Of a stretch of DNA of 35,440 nucleotides, positions 1 through 8,451 are shown one piece after another; the first letter of the stretch is position 1; each line of letters starts with the position of its first letter. The notes beneath the pieces are model-generated. The model was given only the letters and a program-made list of their open reading frames with translations. It was not told where the DNA came from and did not search any database. Origin of the DNA: Clostridia bacterium. Its GTDB lineage: Bacteria > Bacillota > DSM-521 > Neomoorellales > SLTJ01. Where the stretch lies: contig JANLFO010000022.1 of the NCBI GenBank assembly GCA_024653205.1, positions 1-35,440 of the forward strand, written 5' to 3'. The translations under genes were made by a program, and so were the position numbers.

Positions 1-61
1 TACTCAGGCGAGCACCCGGTACCGCCAGTCAACTCAAGTTAACTCGAAAGTGGGGGATACG
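1..61. repeat. Left copy of a ~60-base inverted repeat at the window ends
   Basis: This stretch matches the reverse complement of 35375-35433 almost perfectly; the only differences are two single-base insertions here, in an A run and a G run. It contains the palindromes AGTTAACT and CGGTACCG. It begins immediately after the cbiZ stop codon. Both copies run outward off the window, as would be expected if the sequence ends inside a multicopy element such as an IS or repeat. No transposase is visible. Confidence 0.85.
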
Positions 62-1141
62 TCAGGAACCGGGGGCCTTGCCCACCAGCAGCCCGTTTAC
101 GCCCGACACCAGGTAATCCAGGACGCTGGGTAGCGTATCGCCCGCTTCTTCCCCCGGTCTCGCCTCACCACAAAGCAGGCGCCCCACAAAGCGCCGGGCC
201 TCCACTACCGCCACCTCCGACGGCAGGAGGCCCCAGGCAGCCTCATCCAGAAGGTGCAGAACCGCCGCCGCCAGGGCCACGAGCATGGGGTCTCGCGCCA
301 GTTCCCGCAAACGAGAAAGATAGGTCTCTTTGCCTTCGCTCCAGCCCATCTCGCGGGCCTGCTGCCAGAAAACCTCCGGCCCCACCCGGTAGCGATCCAG
401 CCGGGCCAGCAGATCGAGCTGCCGCGCCGGGCCCAGCCCCGTTTCCTTCTCCAGCGCCTCCTTGGTGGCGGCGATGACTGCCCGGCCGATCAGCTCGCCC
501 AGCTTGGAGTGTTGGCCGGCATCGGTAAACGTTCTGGGGCTGGTGGGATCGGCCACTACGGCAATCTGATCGGTTCCCGAGCCGGTGGCTACCCCGCAGG
601 AGTAGCGGCTCGGAGCCATCAGTTCCTGCAGGGCGGCGGCCTTGGCTTCGCTGGCGGTTACCACCGCGCGCACCAGGGCGTGGGGAGGCAGGTTCCCACG
701 GATGAACAGCAGGGTATTCACGGTGCCCACCGAAGTCCACTCCTCATCCACCTCGTAATAGCCCGCGGGATCGCCGGCCCGGCCGCCGTTCACATCCACC
801 CCGGCGGTGACGATGGCGGTAACCGCCAATTCCCGGTATTCCATGACCTGCAAGGCTGCATTCTCCATGCGCGCCGCGGTGAGAAGGCCTGCCGTCCGTT
901 CCGGCGCCACTCCTGCCCGTTGGGCGACCATCCGGAGGTAGTCGGCCACCCTTCCCCCTGCCACCTCCTCGATCTCTTCGTGGCCGGAAATGTGGCAGTT
1001 GAAGACCGCGTCAAGGTCCTCCCGGTAGCCTCCGTTGAGCCGGGCGGAAGAAAGCACGCGCCGGGGCCCGGGGAAACGCACCACCAGGGCCTTTTCCCCG
1101 ATCTGCGCCCTCTCCCCTCCCGGAAGTTGCCACTCCCTCAT
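62..1141 (-). CDS. cbiZ: Adenosylcobinamide amidohydrolase CbiZ
   Basis: CbiZ cleaves the nucleotide-loop amide of salvaged (pseudo)cobalamins to give adenosylcobyric acid, which allows imported corrinoids to be rebuilt with the native lower ligand. The 359-residue protein shows family blocks SSARLNGGY (about 31-39), TAGVDVNGGRAGDP (about 112-125), GTVNTLLFI (about 139-147) and ATGSGTDQI (about 185-193). The C-terminal ~130 residues are alpha-helical and less conserved. The ATG start follows directly on the TAG stop of the preceding small ORF. It lies in a btuF-btuC-(btuD)-cbiZ arrangement typical of salvage loci, so import and remodelling are probably co-expressed. It is probably the last gene of the transcript. 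Confidence 0.92.
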   Translation of the reverse strand: MREWQLPGGERAQIGEKALVVRFPGPRRVLSSARLNGGYREDLDAVFNCHISGHEEIEEVAGGRVADYLRMVAQRAGVAPERTAGLLTAARMENAALQVMEYRELAVTAIVTAGVDVNGGRAGDPAGYYEVDEEWTSVGTVNTLLFIRGNLPPHALVRAVVTASEAKAAALQELMAPSRYSCGVATGSGTDQIAVVADPTSPRTFTDAGQHSKLGELIGRAVIAATKEALEKETGLGPARQLDLLARLDRYRVGPEVFWQQAREMGWSEGKETYLSRLRELARDPMLVALAAAVLHLLDEAAWGLLPSEVAVVEARRFVGRLLCGEARPGEEAGDTLPSVLDYLVSGVNGLLVGKAPGS

Positions 1142-1402
1142 CTACTCCGCCCTCCTTCCTGCCAGCTCGTGCCTCAGCGCCCCAACCACCTCACGCGACC
1201 GGCAATACACCAGTCGCGAGGCCACCGCCCCTCCGCAGAGGTCCTCGGCCTCCTCCCGAGAACGCAAGCTGAACACCTTCCTTCCCTCGCTTACCAGACG
1301 TGCAGCGAGCTCCGGGTTACGCCGGTTGGCGGCACCCACGGGAAAAGCTGCTTGGTGGTCGTACCCGGTAGTGAGTTGGTGCGCCGTCAACACGGGGCTC
1401 AC
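1142..1402 (-). CDS. 86-aa ORF in the btuD position; possible internally deleted ABC ATPase
   Basis: The ORF begins with a GTG that overlaps the btuC stop as GTGA. A strong AAGGAGG site lies upstream, and the ORF ends directly against the cbiZ start, so it occupies exactly the slot where the btuD ATPase gene normally sits. Its first residues, PVLTAHQLTTGYDHQ, resemble the first beta strand of an ABC ATPase. After that there is no Walker A, no signature motif, no Walker B and no H-loop. The remaining ~65 residues (from AAFPVG to the C-terminus) look like a small alpha/beta segment that I do not recognise. The two readings are a btuD gene that lost its core by in-frame deletion, or an unrelated small protein that replaced it. 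The resemblance to ABC ATPases rests on about 12 residues only. Confidence 0.45.
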   Translation of the reverse strand: MSPVLTAHQLTTGYDHQAAFPVGAANRRNPELAARLVSEGRKVFSLRSREEAEDLCGGAVASRLVYCRSREVVGALRHELAGRRAE

Positions 1403-2430
1403 ATCCCCACCCTCCTTCGCCGGAGAAAACTGATGACCAGAGGGGCGCCAAAGAGAGCGGTCACCGCACTCAGGGGCAGCTCCACGGGCGAAAGAATCAA
1501 GCGGGCCACCAGGTCGCAACCGCTGGTAATCACCCCGCCCACCAGGGTGGCGGCCGGAATGAGATGGCGGTTGTCAGCTGTTCCCAAGAGCAGGCGGGCC
1601 AGATGCGGAGCGGCCAGACCCACGAAACCCACCGGGCCGGCAAAGGCGGTCACTATTGCCGCAAGGCTGCTGGCCAGGAGCACCAGTACCACCCGCACCG
1701 CCCGCAGATTCACTCCCAGGCTGCGGGCGTAATCTTCGCCCATGAGCAGGGCATTGAGAGGCTTGCACAACAGATAGACTCCACCGATCAGCCCGCTGGC
1801 GCACGGCGCCACGATCGTCACCTCGTCCCAGGTAAAGCCGGAGAAACTGCCCAGGGTCCAGAGCACGAAGGCGTGTACCTTTTCCTTCTCGGCCACCGCC
1901 ACGAGGATGCTGCTGCCGGCGCTGCACAGGTAGCCGATCATCAGCCCTACCAGCAGCAGGGTAACCGCGTTCCTGACCCGACCCGCCACCGCCACTACCA
2001 GGACCAGCACCATGGCGGCACCCGCCAGGGCGGCCAGATTCATCAGGTAGGGGGATACGGCGGTTCTTCCCACCACCACCCCGGCCAGGAGCACCGCGCC
2101 TACTGCCAGCGTGGCGCCGGAAGAAATTCCCAGGATGAACGGGTCCACGATGGGGTTGCGGAAGAAAATCTGAAGCAACAGCCCACTGGCCGCCAGCGAT
2201 GCCCCGCCGAAGGCGCCCGCCAGGGCCCGGGGAAAACGGATCTCCCAAAGCATCCGGGCCGCGGCTCCGGCATCGCCGCGCGAGGCCAAGACGGCAGCCA
2301 GTTCACGCCAGGGAACCCTGACCGAACCCAGGGCCAGATTCAAAGCCAGAAACACCAGGAGCAACCCGGCCAGGGCTACAATGACCCATCGCCTCCAGGA
2401 GACTGCCGTCTTCTGACCCCCGTTAGCCAT
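1399..2430 (-). CDS. btuC: BtuC-like corrinoid ABC transporter permease (FecCD family)
   Basis: This is the membrane permease of a type II importer that moves cobalamin or cobinamide across the cytoplasmic membrane. The 343-residue protein has about ten hydrophobic segments and FecCD-family blocks, including FPRALAGAFGGASLAASGLLLQ split over the second helix region, NPIVDPFILGISSGA, and GPVGFVGLAAPHLARLL before the last helices. The ATG at 2430 is chosen over a GTG nine bases upstream because AAGGGG lies at the right spacing. It sits 15 bases after btuF and its stop overlaps the next start as GTGA. The substrate is assigned from the cbiZ and cobalamin-gene neighbours; family members can also carry haem or siderophores. 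Confidence 0.88.
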   Translation of the reverse strand: MANGGQKTAVSWRRWVIVALAGLLLVFLALNLALGSVRVPWRELAAVLASRGDAGAAARMLWEIRFPRALAGAFGGASLAASGLLLQIFFRNPIVDPFILGISSGATLAVGAVLLAGVVVGRTAVSPYLMNLAALAGAAMVLVLVVAVAGRVRNAVTLLLVGLMIGYLCSAGSSILVAVAEKEKVHAFVLWTLGSFSGFTWDEVTIVAPCASGLIGGVYLLCKPLNALLMGEDYARSLGVNLRAVRVVLVLLASSLAAIVTAFAGPVGFVGLAAPHLARLLLGTADNRHLIPAATLVGGVITSGCDLVARLILSPVELPLSAVTALFGAPLVISFLRRRRVGM

Positions 2431-2445
2431 ACCGTGCACCCCTTC

Positions 2446-3570
2446 TCAGCGGTCGGTAGCCGGGAGCTTCATGTGGTGCTTTAGCTCCACCTCCCGGAAC
2501 AGATCGGGATGGAAGATGGCCGCCAGGTCGGCGAACATCTCGTCGGCCTTATCAATCGACTGGTAGTACCAGGGCTGAAAGCACCAGACCCGACCGGCCC
2601 TTATTACCGGCAGGTCGGCCAGTCTTTTCTCTTGCTCTACCAGCTTGGCAATGGAAGTGGTCCCGTAATTGGGCAGGGTGGAAGAAATAAATACCTCGGC
2701 CTCGAGGCCCCGACGATAGAACTCCTCCAAGCTGACAGTGGCGCTGCCTGTTCCCCCAAGGTCCTTGAACAGGTAATCACCCCCGGCCATTCCGATCATC
2801 TTGGCCACATAGGAATCCCCGGCGGGAACGTAGACCTCTCCCTGGTAGATCAAACCCCATAGTACCCTGGGCCGGGAGGTTGCCCCGGCCACCGCGCGGG
2901 TGACCGCTTCGGTGTTTTCTACCACCCTTTGGAAGTACTGTTCTGCCCGATCCTCCTTCCCGTAGAAGGCGGCCAGGAATTTTACCCACTCTACCCGACC
3001 CAGGGGATGGTTCTCCCGGTGGCTGTTATCCACGGCTACCGGGATCTTCAGCTCCTCAAGCTTCTTCAGCTTCTGCAAGTCTTCCGGCGAGCCGGTGTAG
3101 ATGAAAACCAGGTCGGGATTAAGCTCGAGCACTGCCTCGTAGTCGAGGGGGCCCATGTCGTTCCCTACTAACCTAATCCGACCTTCCTCCAGCCCGATCC
3201 TGACCTCCGGAATATACCAGTGCTCCCTGTCTGTGGTTACGGCAATGATGCTTTCGAGTTCCTCGAGAGGCCGCAGGAGGGCCGCCGTAGTTGTGGAAGC
3301 TACCACCACCCGTCGGACCGGAGTATGAACCACCGGCAGGTGCCGGTATGCCTCCGGCACCTTATGGCCCCGTGGAACAAGGAGGAGTTGCCTTGCCTCC
3401 CCATCAGTAACTACCCGGCAACCGTCCGCCAAATACTCCAGCCCAAAGCCGGTGGCGTATTTAGGGCAAGAAGACAAGCCCGAGGCCGAAGGCTCCTCGG
3501 CGCCGCACCCACTCGCCAGCAGTCCCAACAGCAACACCAGCAATAATATCCGTACCCCTAGACTTCGCAT
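2446..3570 (-). CDS. btuF: BtuF-like corrinoid-binding lipoprotein
   Basis: This is the extracytoplasmic substrate-binding lipoprotein that delivers corrinoid to BtuC. The start at 3570 is chosen because it gives a classic lipoprotein signal: MRSLGVR, a hydrophobic LLLVLLLGLLA core, then the lipobox LASGC. A GGGAGG site sits just upstream. The mature protein has the two-lobed fold of the PF01497 family, including RRVVVASTTTAALL in the first lobe, LNPDLVFIYTG and a conserved C-terminal RAGRVWCFQPWYY block. It is 374 residues long, a little longer than classic BtuF. It is the first gene of the btuF-btuC-cbiZ unit. The corrinoid specificity is an inference from context. Confidence 0.85.
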   Translation of the reverse strand: MRSLGVRILLLVLLLGLLASGCGAEEPSASGLSSCPKYATGFGLEYLADGCRVVTDGEARQLLLVPRGHKVPEAYRHLPVVHTPVRRVVVASTTTAALLRPLEELESIIAVTTDREHWYIPEVRIGLEEGRIRLVGNDMGPLDYEAVLELNPDLVFIYTGSPEDLQKLKKLEELKIPVAVDNSHRENHPLGRVEWVKFLAAFYGKEDRAEQYFQRVVENTEAVTRAVAGATSRPRVLWGLIYQGEVYVPAGDSYVAKMIGMAGGDYLFKDLGGTGSATVSLEEFYRRGLEAEVFISSTLPNYGTTSIAKLVEQEKRLADLPVIRAGRVWCFQPWYYQSIDKADEMFADLAAIFHPDLFREVELKHHMKLPATDR

Positions 3571-3675
3571 CCCTGGCTCCCTCCCCAATCGCAACTGACT
3601 CGAGACGCCGGCGCTACTTCGAACAGCGCCCAGCACCTTCGCTACAGGCCTAGAGCATGAAAGGAAAACCGGATC

Positions 3676-4422
3676 TCACTCCATCCGCCAGGTGGCCCAG
3701 GCTGCCAGGGCAAGGAATGCCCCGGCATAGGCAGCCAGCACCGCCAGCGAGAATCCGGGAAATTCCCCTCCTAAGGCCGCGGCCCTCAGGGCCAGAGAGG
3801 AGTGGGTAAGGGGAAGAACCTGAACCAGCTCTGCCACCGGAGGCGGGAACTTTTCCACCTGAAAAAACGTTCCGCACAGGAAACTCATGGGCAGGATGAC
3901 GAAAGTGGAGAACCGGCCCATGTCTTCGTGGGAGTTGATCAGCATAGCCGCCGCCACCCCCAGGGCGGCAAACAGGAAGCAGGTAAGGAACAGGGACGCC
4001 AGCAGCCAGGGGCTGAAGAAATGCAGCCGGGCACCGAAGAGGAAGGCCAGCAGGAGGATCAGGGCGCTGGAAAGTACGCCCCGGATGAAGCCTCCCAGCA
4101 CGTGACCCAGCACCAGCGGTCCCAACCCTACGGGCGCCAGGAGAAACTCTTCCAGGGTACGGTGGTAAAGGCGGCTGATGTTCAGAGAGGTGCTGGTGGC
4201 GTTGAAACTGGCCGACATGGCGCTGAGGGCCAGGATGCCCGGCACCACAAAGTCGAGGTAGCTCGTGCCTCCGAAGTCCAAATTCCTGCCCAGGCCCCAC
4301 CCGAAGGCGGTGAGGTAGAGCAGGGGACCCACCAGGTGGGCGGCCACATAGCGCCCGAATCTCTTGCGCAACATCAAGAGGTCGCGCCACAGGACTGCTC
4401 CCGTACCCCGCACTTCATTCAC
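3676..4422 (-). CDS. ABC-2 type exporter permease
   Basis: This is a 248-residue integral membrane protein with six predicted helices and the ABC-2 family pattern seen in NodJ/DrrB proteins, for example PGILALSAMSASFNATSTS in the middle and MSFLCGTFFQVEKFPPPV before the last helices. Start is a GTG at 4422 that lies inside the end of the ATPase gene (8-base overlap), so the pair is translationally coupled. It would form the membrane channel of an exporter. The substrate is unknown: NodIJ/Drr relatives export drugs, lipids or polysaccharides. Its position between the cobalt chelatase genes and btuF suggests, but does not show, a role in corrinoid or metal homeostasis. Confidence 0.85.
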   Translation of the reverse strand: MNEVRGTGAVLWRDLLMLRKRFGRYVAAHLVGPLLYLTAFGWGLGRNLDFGGTSYLDFVVPGILALSAMSASFNATSTSLNISRLYHRTLEEFLLAPVGLGPLVLGHVLGGFIRGVLSSALILLLAFLFGARLHFFSPWLLASLFLTCFLFAALGVAAAMLINSHEDMGRFSTFVILPMSFLCGTFFQVEKFPPPVAELVQVLPLTHSSLALRAAALGGEFPGFSLAVLAAYAGAFLALAAWATWRME

Positions 4423-5254
4423 CCACCTTATCGCCGGTCAATTCCACGAACACGTCTTCCAGGTTCCCCTCACGAATGGTTGTTCTCCCGCCAGTTCGCG
4501 CCACATGCTCCAGGGCCTGCTCCCGGCTTTCGAAAGCTCGATACTCGGTGCAATTAGGGCCCGTCACCTCTACCACTACCCGCGCTACCCGGGCCTTGAG
4601 CTCCCTGGGGGTACCCAGCGCTATGAGTCGGCCCCGGTTGAGAATGCCTACCCGCTGGCAGAGCTGCTCCGCCTCCTCTATATAGTGGGTGGTCAGCAGG
4701 ATGGTGAGGCCCTGAGCGTTGAGACGCCGGATCAGGTCCCACAGCCTTCGCCGTACCTGGGGATCCAGGCCCACGGTAGGCTCGTCCAGAAGCAGCACCC
4801 GAGGCCGGTGCAGAAGGGCCCGGGCGATCATTAGCCGGCGTTTCATTCCCCCGGAGAGGTGCTCCACCAGAGTGTTTTTCCGCTCTGCCAGCTCCACAAA
4901 GGCCAGCAGTTCCCCTATCCGTTTCTCCCTCTCCCGACCGGCCAGGCCGTACAGGCGTCCGTGAAGCTCCATATTTTCCCATACCGTAAGCTCCTGATCC
5001 AGGTTGACGTATTGCGGCACCACGCCGAGCTGGCGCTTTGCTTCCGGCCGGGCCCGGGTCAGTTCCCGGCCGTCCAGAAAAACCTTGCCCCTGGTGGGGC
5101 GGGCCAGAGTGGTAAGCACCCGCACAGTAGTGGTCTTGCCGGCGCCGTTGGGCCCCAAGAGGCCGAAAACCTCACCCCGGCGGATGGTTAGATCGAGCCC
5201 CTCCACCGCCTTGATTTCGCCGTAATACTTGCACAGCCCGCAAATCTCGATCAA
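4415..5254 (-). CDS. ABC-2 type exporter ATPase (CcmA/DrrA-like)
   Basis: This is the ATP-hydrolysing subunit of the exporter whose permease follows. The 279-residue protein has Walker A GPNGAGKT (34-41), the Q-loop near VVPQY (79-82), signature LSGGM (133-137), Walker B LLLDEPT (154-160) and the H-loop histidine in TTHY (190). The C-terminal ~65 residues end in GNLEDVFVELTG, typical of drug-exporter ATPases of the DrrA type. Translation appears to start at a TTG (5254) behind a GGAGAGG site. It lies 68 bases after the stand-alone chelatase ATPase. It is unlikely to be the missing BtuD, because it belongs to the exporter class and is coupled to its own permease. Confidence 0.9.
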   Translation of the reverse strand: MIEICGLCKYYGEIKAVEGLDLTIRRGEVFGLLGPNGAGKTTTVRVLTTLARPTRGKVFLDGRELTRARPEAKRQLGVVPQYVNLDQELTVWENMELHGRLYGLAGREREKRIGELLAFVELAERKNTLVEHLSGGMKRRLMIARALLHRPRVLLLDEPTVGLDPQVRRRLWDLIRRLNAQGLTILLTTHYIEEAEQLCQRVGILNRGRLIALGTPRELKARVARVVVEVTGPNCTEYRAFESREQALEHVARTGGRTTIREGNLEDVFVELTGDKVGE

Positions 5255-5300
5255 AACCCGCTTCCTCTCCTTCCGGAGCGGCCACAGCCCAGGCTAGGGG

Positions 5301-5322
5301 ACTGAGTTATCCATCCCTCAGG
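5301..5322. repeat. Small hairpin repeat, copy 1
   Basis: The sequence ACTGAGTTATCC continues to CTCAGG and forms a CTGAG/CTCAG stem. A second copy with the same 12-base start and the same CTCAGG end, but a longer loop, is at 20668-20694. This copy lies between the chelatase ATPase stop and the exporter genes and is flanked by a short direct repeat, CAGGCTAGGG. It could be an operator or an RNA hairpin; two copies are too few to decide. Confidence 0.5.
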
Positions 5323-6384
5323 CTAGGGAAGGGTTGACCCCGTACCCGGCGTTGGAGCGGCCCTCAAAATGCCGGTCAGCTTCTCCCGGTCCAGCGCCAC
5401 CTCCTCGAAGGGACGGCGCCGCAGGCGGTGGGCCAGAGCGAATCCCGCCGTAGCCTCCACGTCCGCTTCGGTCACCTGCGTACGGCCCGCCAGGGCGGCG
5501 TGGGCCCTGGCCGCCTTCACCATCACCAGGTCCGCCCGGTGGCCGTCCACTCCCAGCTCCAGCGCGGTACGCACGATCAGGAGCAGCATTTCCTCCGGTA
5601 TCTGCACCCTGGGCAACAGATGCCGAGCGGCTTCGATCTGACGGCGCAGTTTCTCCTCTTCTTCCTCCCAGGCCCCGGCAAAGCCCGCCGGGTCCTCCTC
5701 GAAGGCCAGACGCCGCCTCACGATCTCCGCCCGCAAGGCCGGGTCGTCCACCCCGGTCACGCTCACGCACAGCCCGAAGCGGTCCAGCAACTGGGGCCGG
5801 AGTTCCCCTTCCTCCGGGTTCATAGTACCTACCAGGATGAAGCTTGCCGGGTGGCTGAAGGAGATGCCCTCGCGCTCCACGGTGTTCACCCCCATGGCAG
5901 CGGCGTCCAGCAGCACGTCTACAACGTGATCGTCCAGCAGGTTTACCTCGTCCACGTAAAGGATACCGCGGTTGGCCTCGGCCAGCACCCCCGGCTCGAA
6001 GCGCTTCTCCCCCTTCCTGATAGCCTGCTCCAGGTCCAGGGTGCCGACCACCCTATCCTCGGTGGCCGAAACCGGCAGTTCCACCACCCGCATCCGCTGT
6101 ACGGCCACCGGCAGTTCTTCGCCGCCTTCCACACGCTCCCGGCATTGCGCGCACATGCCGCCCAGGTCGTCCGGGTCGCAGCGGAAGGGGCAATCGGCCA
6201 CAACCCGGATCTCGGGCAAGAGCCGCGCCAGGGCCCGGACCGCCGTGGATTTTGCGGTACCCTTCTCCCCCCGGATCAGCACCCCGCCGATCTTAGGGGA
6301 GACGGCGTTCAGCAGCAGCGCCAACTTCATGTCCTCCTGCCCCACCAGAGCGGTGAAAGGGAAAAGGTCGTGTTGCACGGGCAT
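5323..6384 (-). CDS. Stand-alone ChlI/BchI-like AAA+ chelatase ATPase
   Basis: This is an AAA+ motor of the Mg/Co chelatase type, which would drive metal insertion with CobN. The 353-residue protein shows Walker [10 protein letters not shown] (39-47), Walker [11 protein letters not shown] (141-150), sensor [20 protein letters not shown], and a cysteine set C65, C69, C78, C81 inserted after the Walker A region that looks metal-binding. Its first 300 residues are closely similar to the N-terminal half of the preceding fused protein, so the two are tandem paralogues. The ATG at 6384 has AAGGAG only two bases away; the in-frame GTG at 6378 has better spacing and may be the real start. It overlaps the preceding gene by 58 bases. 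Confidence 0.88.
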   Translation of the reverse strand: MPVQHDLFPFTALVGQEDMKLALLLNAVSPKIGGVLIRGEKGTAKSTAVRALARLLPEIRVVADCPFRCDPDDLGGMCAQCRERVEGGEELPVAVQRMRVVELPVSATEDRVVGTLDLEQAIRKGEKRFEPGVLAEANRGILYVDEVNLLDDHVVDVLLDAAAMGVNTVEREGISFSHPASFILVGTMNPEEGELRPQLLDRFGLCVSVTGVDDPALRAEIVRRRLAFEEDPAGFAGAWEEEEEKLRRQIEAARHLLPRVQIPEEMLLLIVRTALELGVDGHRADLVMVKAARAHAALAGRTQVTEADVEATAGFALAHRLRRRPFEEVALDREKLTGILRAAPTPGTGSTLP

Positions 6385-8435
6385 CTCTCCTTCTCTACTT
6401 TTGGGACAACCGGCCGAAATGATTCGGCCGCCGCCCGCACCGCCTCGGCCAGGGTCTGGGAGCGCAGGTCCTCGATCCGGTAGTAGGCCGCTCCCAACTC
6501 CTCGGCCAGGCGTTGGGCCAGCCCCAGGCTCAGGAAGCCGTCGCCCTCGGCATCCACCACCAAGCTTTGCACCCGCCCATCGTGCCGGACCAGTTCGGCC
6601 ACCTTCCAGGCTTCCTGCAGGGGCTTGCCTTTCCCCAAGGCCACGTTGGCCCGACCATCGGTGATCACTATCAGCAGGGGCGAAAGGTTGGGGTTCTTGG
6701 TCAGGTGGACCGTGGCAAGCTCGTAAGCCTTCCACAGCCCCGCCGCCAGGGGGGTACGGCCGCCGGTGGGCAGCTCTGCCAGGCAACGGTGGGCCAGCTC
6801 CACGCTGTTGGTGGGGGGCAGCAGCACTTCTGCCCGCTCGCCCCGGAAGGCCACCATGCCTACCCGGTCACGCTTCTGATAGGCGTCCAGCAGGAGGGAG
6901 AAAACCGCCCCTTTGGCCGCCACCATCCGCTGCTGCGCCCCCATGGAGCCGCTAGCGTCCACAACGAACAGGAGCAGGTTTCCCACCCGCTTCTCCCGTA
7001 CCTTCTCCCGCAGGTCGCCAGGCTCCACCGCCACCGCCACCCCGGCCCGGTCGCGGCGGGCCTGGTAAGGGGCAGCGGCCCGCAAGGTGGCGTCCAAAGC
7101 CACATCCCCCGTGCCCCGGGCGGGTACTGCCCGCACGTAGCGGCCCAGGCGGGTGGGAGTGCGGGTGCGGGAGCGCCGGCCCGAGCCCTTCCGCAGCCGG
7201 CGGTCCCGGCCGAACTCAAGCCGCCGGACCGGGAAGGACTGGCCCACGGCAAACCGCCGCTCCCCGGCCGTGGCTCTGGCGTGTAGACCGGAACCGTCCT
7301 CCGGCTCAGGGCACGAGTCCAGGTCCATATCTCCAGGACCGGCCGAAGGAGGGCGTTCCTCGGGGCCGCCGCCCGGTTCCTGACGCGGCTCGTCGCCCTG
7401 GTTGTCCTCCGACCGCTCCGGCGGCTCCGGTGGCGGTGGGACGGACTCCGGTCGAGGGGGCGCAGGGGAGATTGCCTCCCGGCGCCGGTGCCGAAGCACC
7501 AGCTCCGCCACCCGCTCCAGGTCGCCCACCTGTACCGCCTCGCGCCCTTCCCAGGCAGCCAGAGCCCGGCCCGCCTCTACCAGCACAATCTCCGCCCGGT
7601 GGCCGGCGCAGGCGGCTTCGCGGGCCAGAAACGCCGCCGACGTCAGCACCTCGGCCGGCAGCGCCACCGTCCCCAGAGCGGCCCGCGCCCGGGCCAGGCG
7701 ACCACGCAGATCCTCTTCCCACGGCGCCCAGATGGCCGCAAATCCCCCGGGGTCGGCGTCAAAAGCTTCCCGCCGCCGTAGCAGCTCCACCCGCGCCGCG
7801 GGGTCGGGCAATCCCTCCACCGCCACGCACAGACCGAAGCGGTCCAGCAGTTGGGGTCTGAGCTCCCCTTCCTCCGGGTTCATGGTGCCCACCAGGGCAA
7901 ACCGCGCCGGGTGCACCGCCGACACCCCTTCCCGCTCGACCACATTCACGCCCGAGGCGGCGGCATCCAATACCAGGTCTACCAGGTGGTCGTCCAGCAG
8001 ATTCACCTCGTCGACGTAGAGAATCCCGCGGTTGGCCTGGGCCAAAAGACCACACGCCAGCCGCCTCTGGCCGTAGCGCAGGGCGGGCTGGAAATCCAGG
8101 CTTCCTACCACCCGGTCCTCGGTGGCCGAAACCGGCAGCTCCACCACCGGCACCGGCCGCCGGCGGGCCTCCAGCTTCTCCCCCCTCGCCTGCCGCTCCC
8201 GGCAAAGAGGGCAGAGCCGCTCCCCGGCCCCGGGGTCACAGTTGCAGGGGCAGCCGGCCACCACCTCGATTTCGGGCAGAAGGCGCGCCAGAGCCCGCAC
8301 CGCGGTGGATTTGGCCGTGCCCTTCTCGCCCCGGATCAGCACCCCGCCGACCCTGGGGTTGATGACGTTCAGGATAAGGGCCAGTTTCATTTCTTCCTGC
8401 CCCAGAATGGCGCTGAACGGATAGAGCCAACCCAT
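6327..8435 (-). CDS. Fused ChlI-ChlD cobaltochelatase subunit (AAA+ plus VWA)
   Basis: This supplies the ATPase and the integrin-like adaptor of a class I chelatase in one 702-residue chain. The N-terminal AAA+ domain carries Walker [10 protein letters not shown] (36-44), cysteines at 62, 64, 66, 75 and 78, and Walker [11 protein letters not shown] (138-147). An acidic, proline-rich linker spans about 321-385. The C-terminal VWA domain has the MIDAS motif DASGSM (493-498). The start at 8435 is supported by GGAGG eight bases upstream. It begins 16 bases after cobN, and such ChlID proteins commonly accompany CobN in anaerobes that lack CobS/CobT. The metal is inferred to be cobalt from the flanking corrinoid genes. 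Confidence 0.9.
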   Translation of the reverse strand: MGWLYPFSAILGQEEMKLALILNVINPRVGGVLIRGEKGTAKSTAVRALARLLPEIEVVAGCPCNCDPGAGERLCPLCRERQARGEKLEARRRPVPVVELPVSATEDRVVGSLDFQPALRYGQRRLACGLLAQANRGILYVDEVNLLDDHLVDLVLDAAASGVNVVEREGVSAVHPARFALVGTMNPEEGELRPQLLDRFGLCVAVEGLPDPAARVELLRRREAFDADPGGFAAIWAPWEEDLRGRLARARAALGTVALPAEVLTSAAFLAREAACAGHRAEIVLVEAGRALAAWEGREAVQVGDLERVAELVLRHRRREAISPAPPRPESVPPPPEPPERSEDNQGDEPRQEPGGGPEERPPSAGPGDMDLDSCPEPEDGSGLHARATAGERRFAVGQSFPVRRLEFGRDRRLRKGSGRRSRTRTPTRLGRYVRAVPARGTGDVALDATLRAAAPYQARRDRAGVAVAVEPGDLREKVREKRVGNLLLFVVDASGSMGAQQRMVAAKGAVFSLLLDAYQKRDRVGMVAFRGERAEVLLPPTNSVELAHRCLAELPTGGRTPLAAGLWKAYELATVHLTKNPNLSPLLIVITDGRANVALGKGKPLQEAWKVAELVRHDGRVQSLVVDAEGDGFLSLGLAQRLAEELGAAYYRIEDLRSQTLAEAVRAAAESFRPVVPKVEKERCPCNTTFSLSPLWWGRRT

Positions 8436-8451
8436 GAGTCCGCCTCCGGTT

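Noticed and set aside
254-1732. Long plus-strand open frame (~490 codons) opposite cbiZ and btuC
   Set aside because: It is a GC-rich shadow frame with low-complexity composition and no ribosome site, and it lies across two well-supported minus-strand genes.
4415-5254. The ABC ATPase as the missing BtuD
   Set aside because: It has the DrrA-type C-terminus and overlaps its own ABC-2 permease, so it belongs to an exporter; sharing with BtuC cannot be excluded but is not indicated.
6385-6786. N-terminal extension of the stand-alone ChlI-like ATPase
   Set aside because: The extension lies entirely inside the ChlD coding region and the family N-terminus starts at [10 protein letters not shown].
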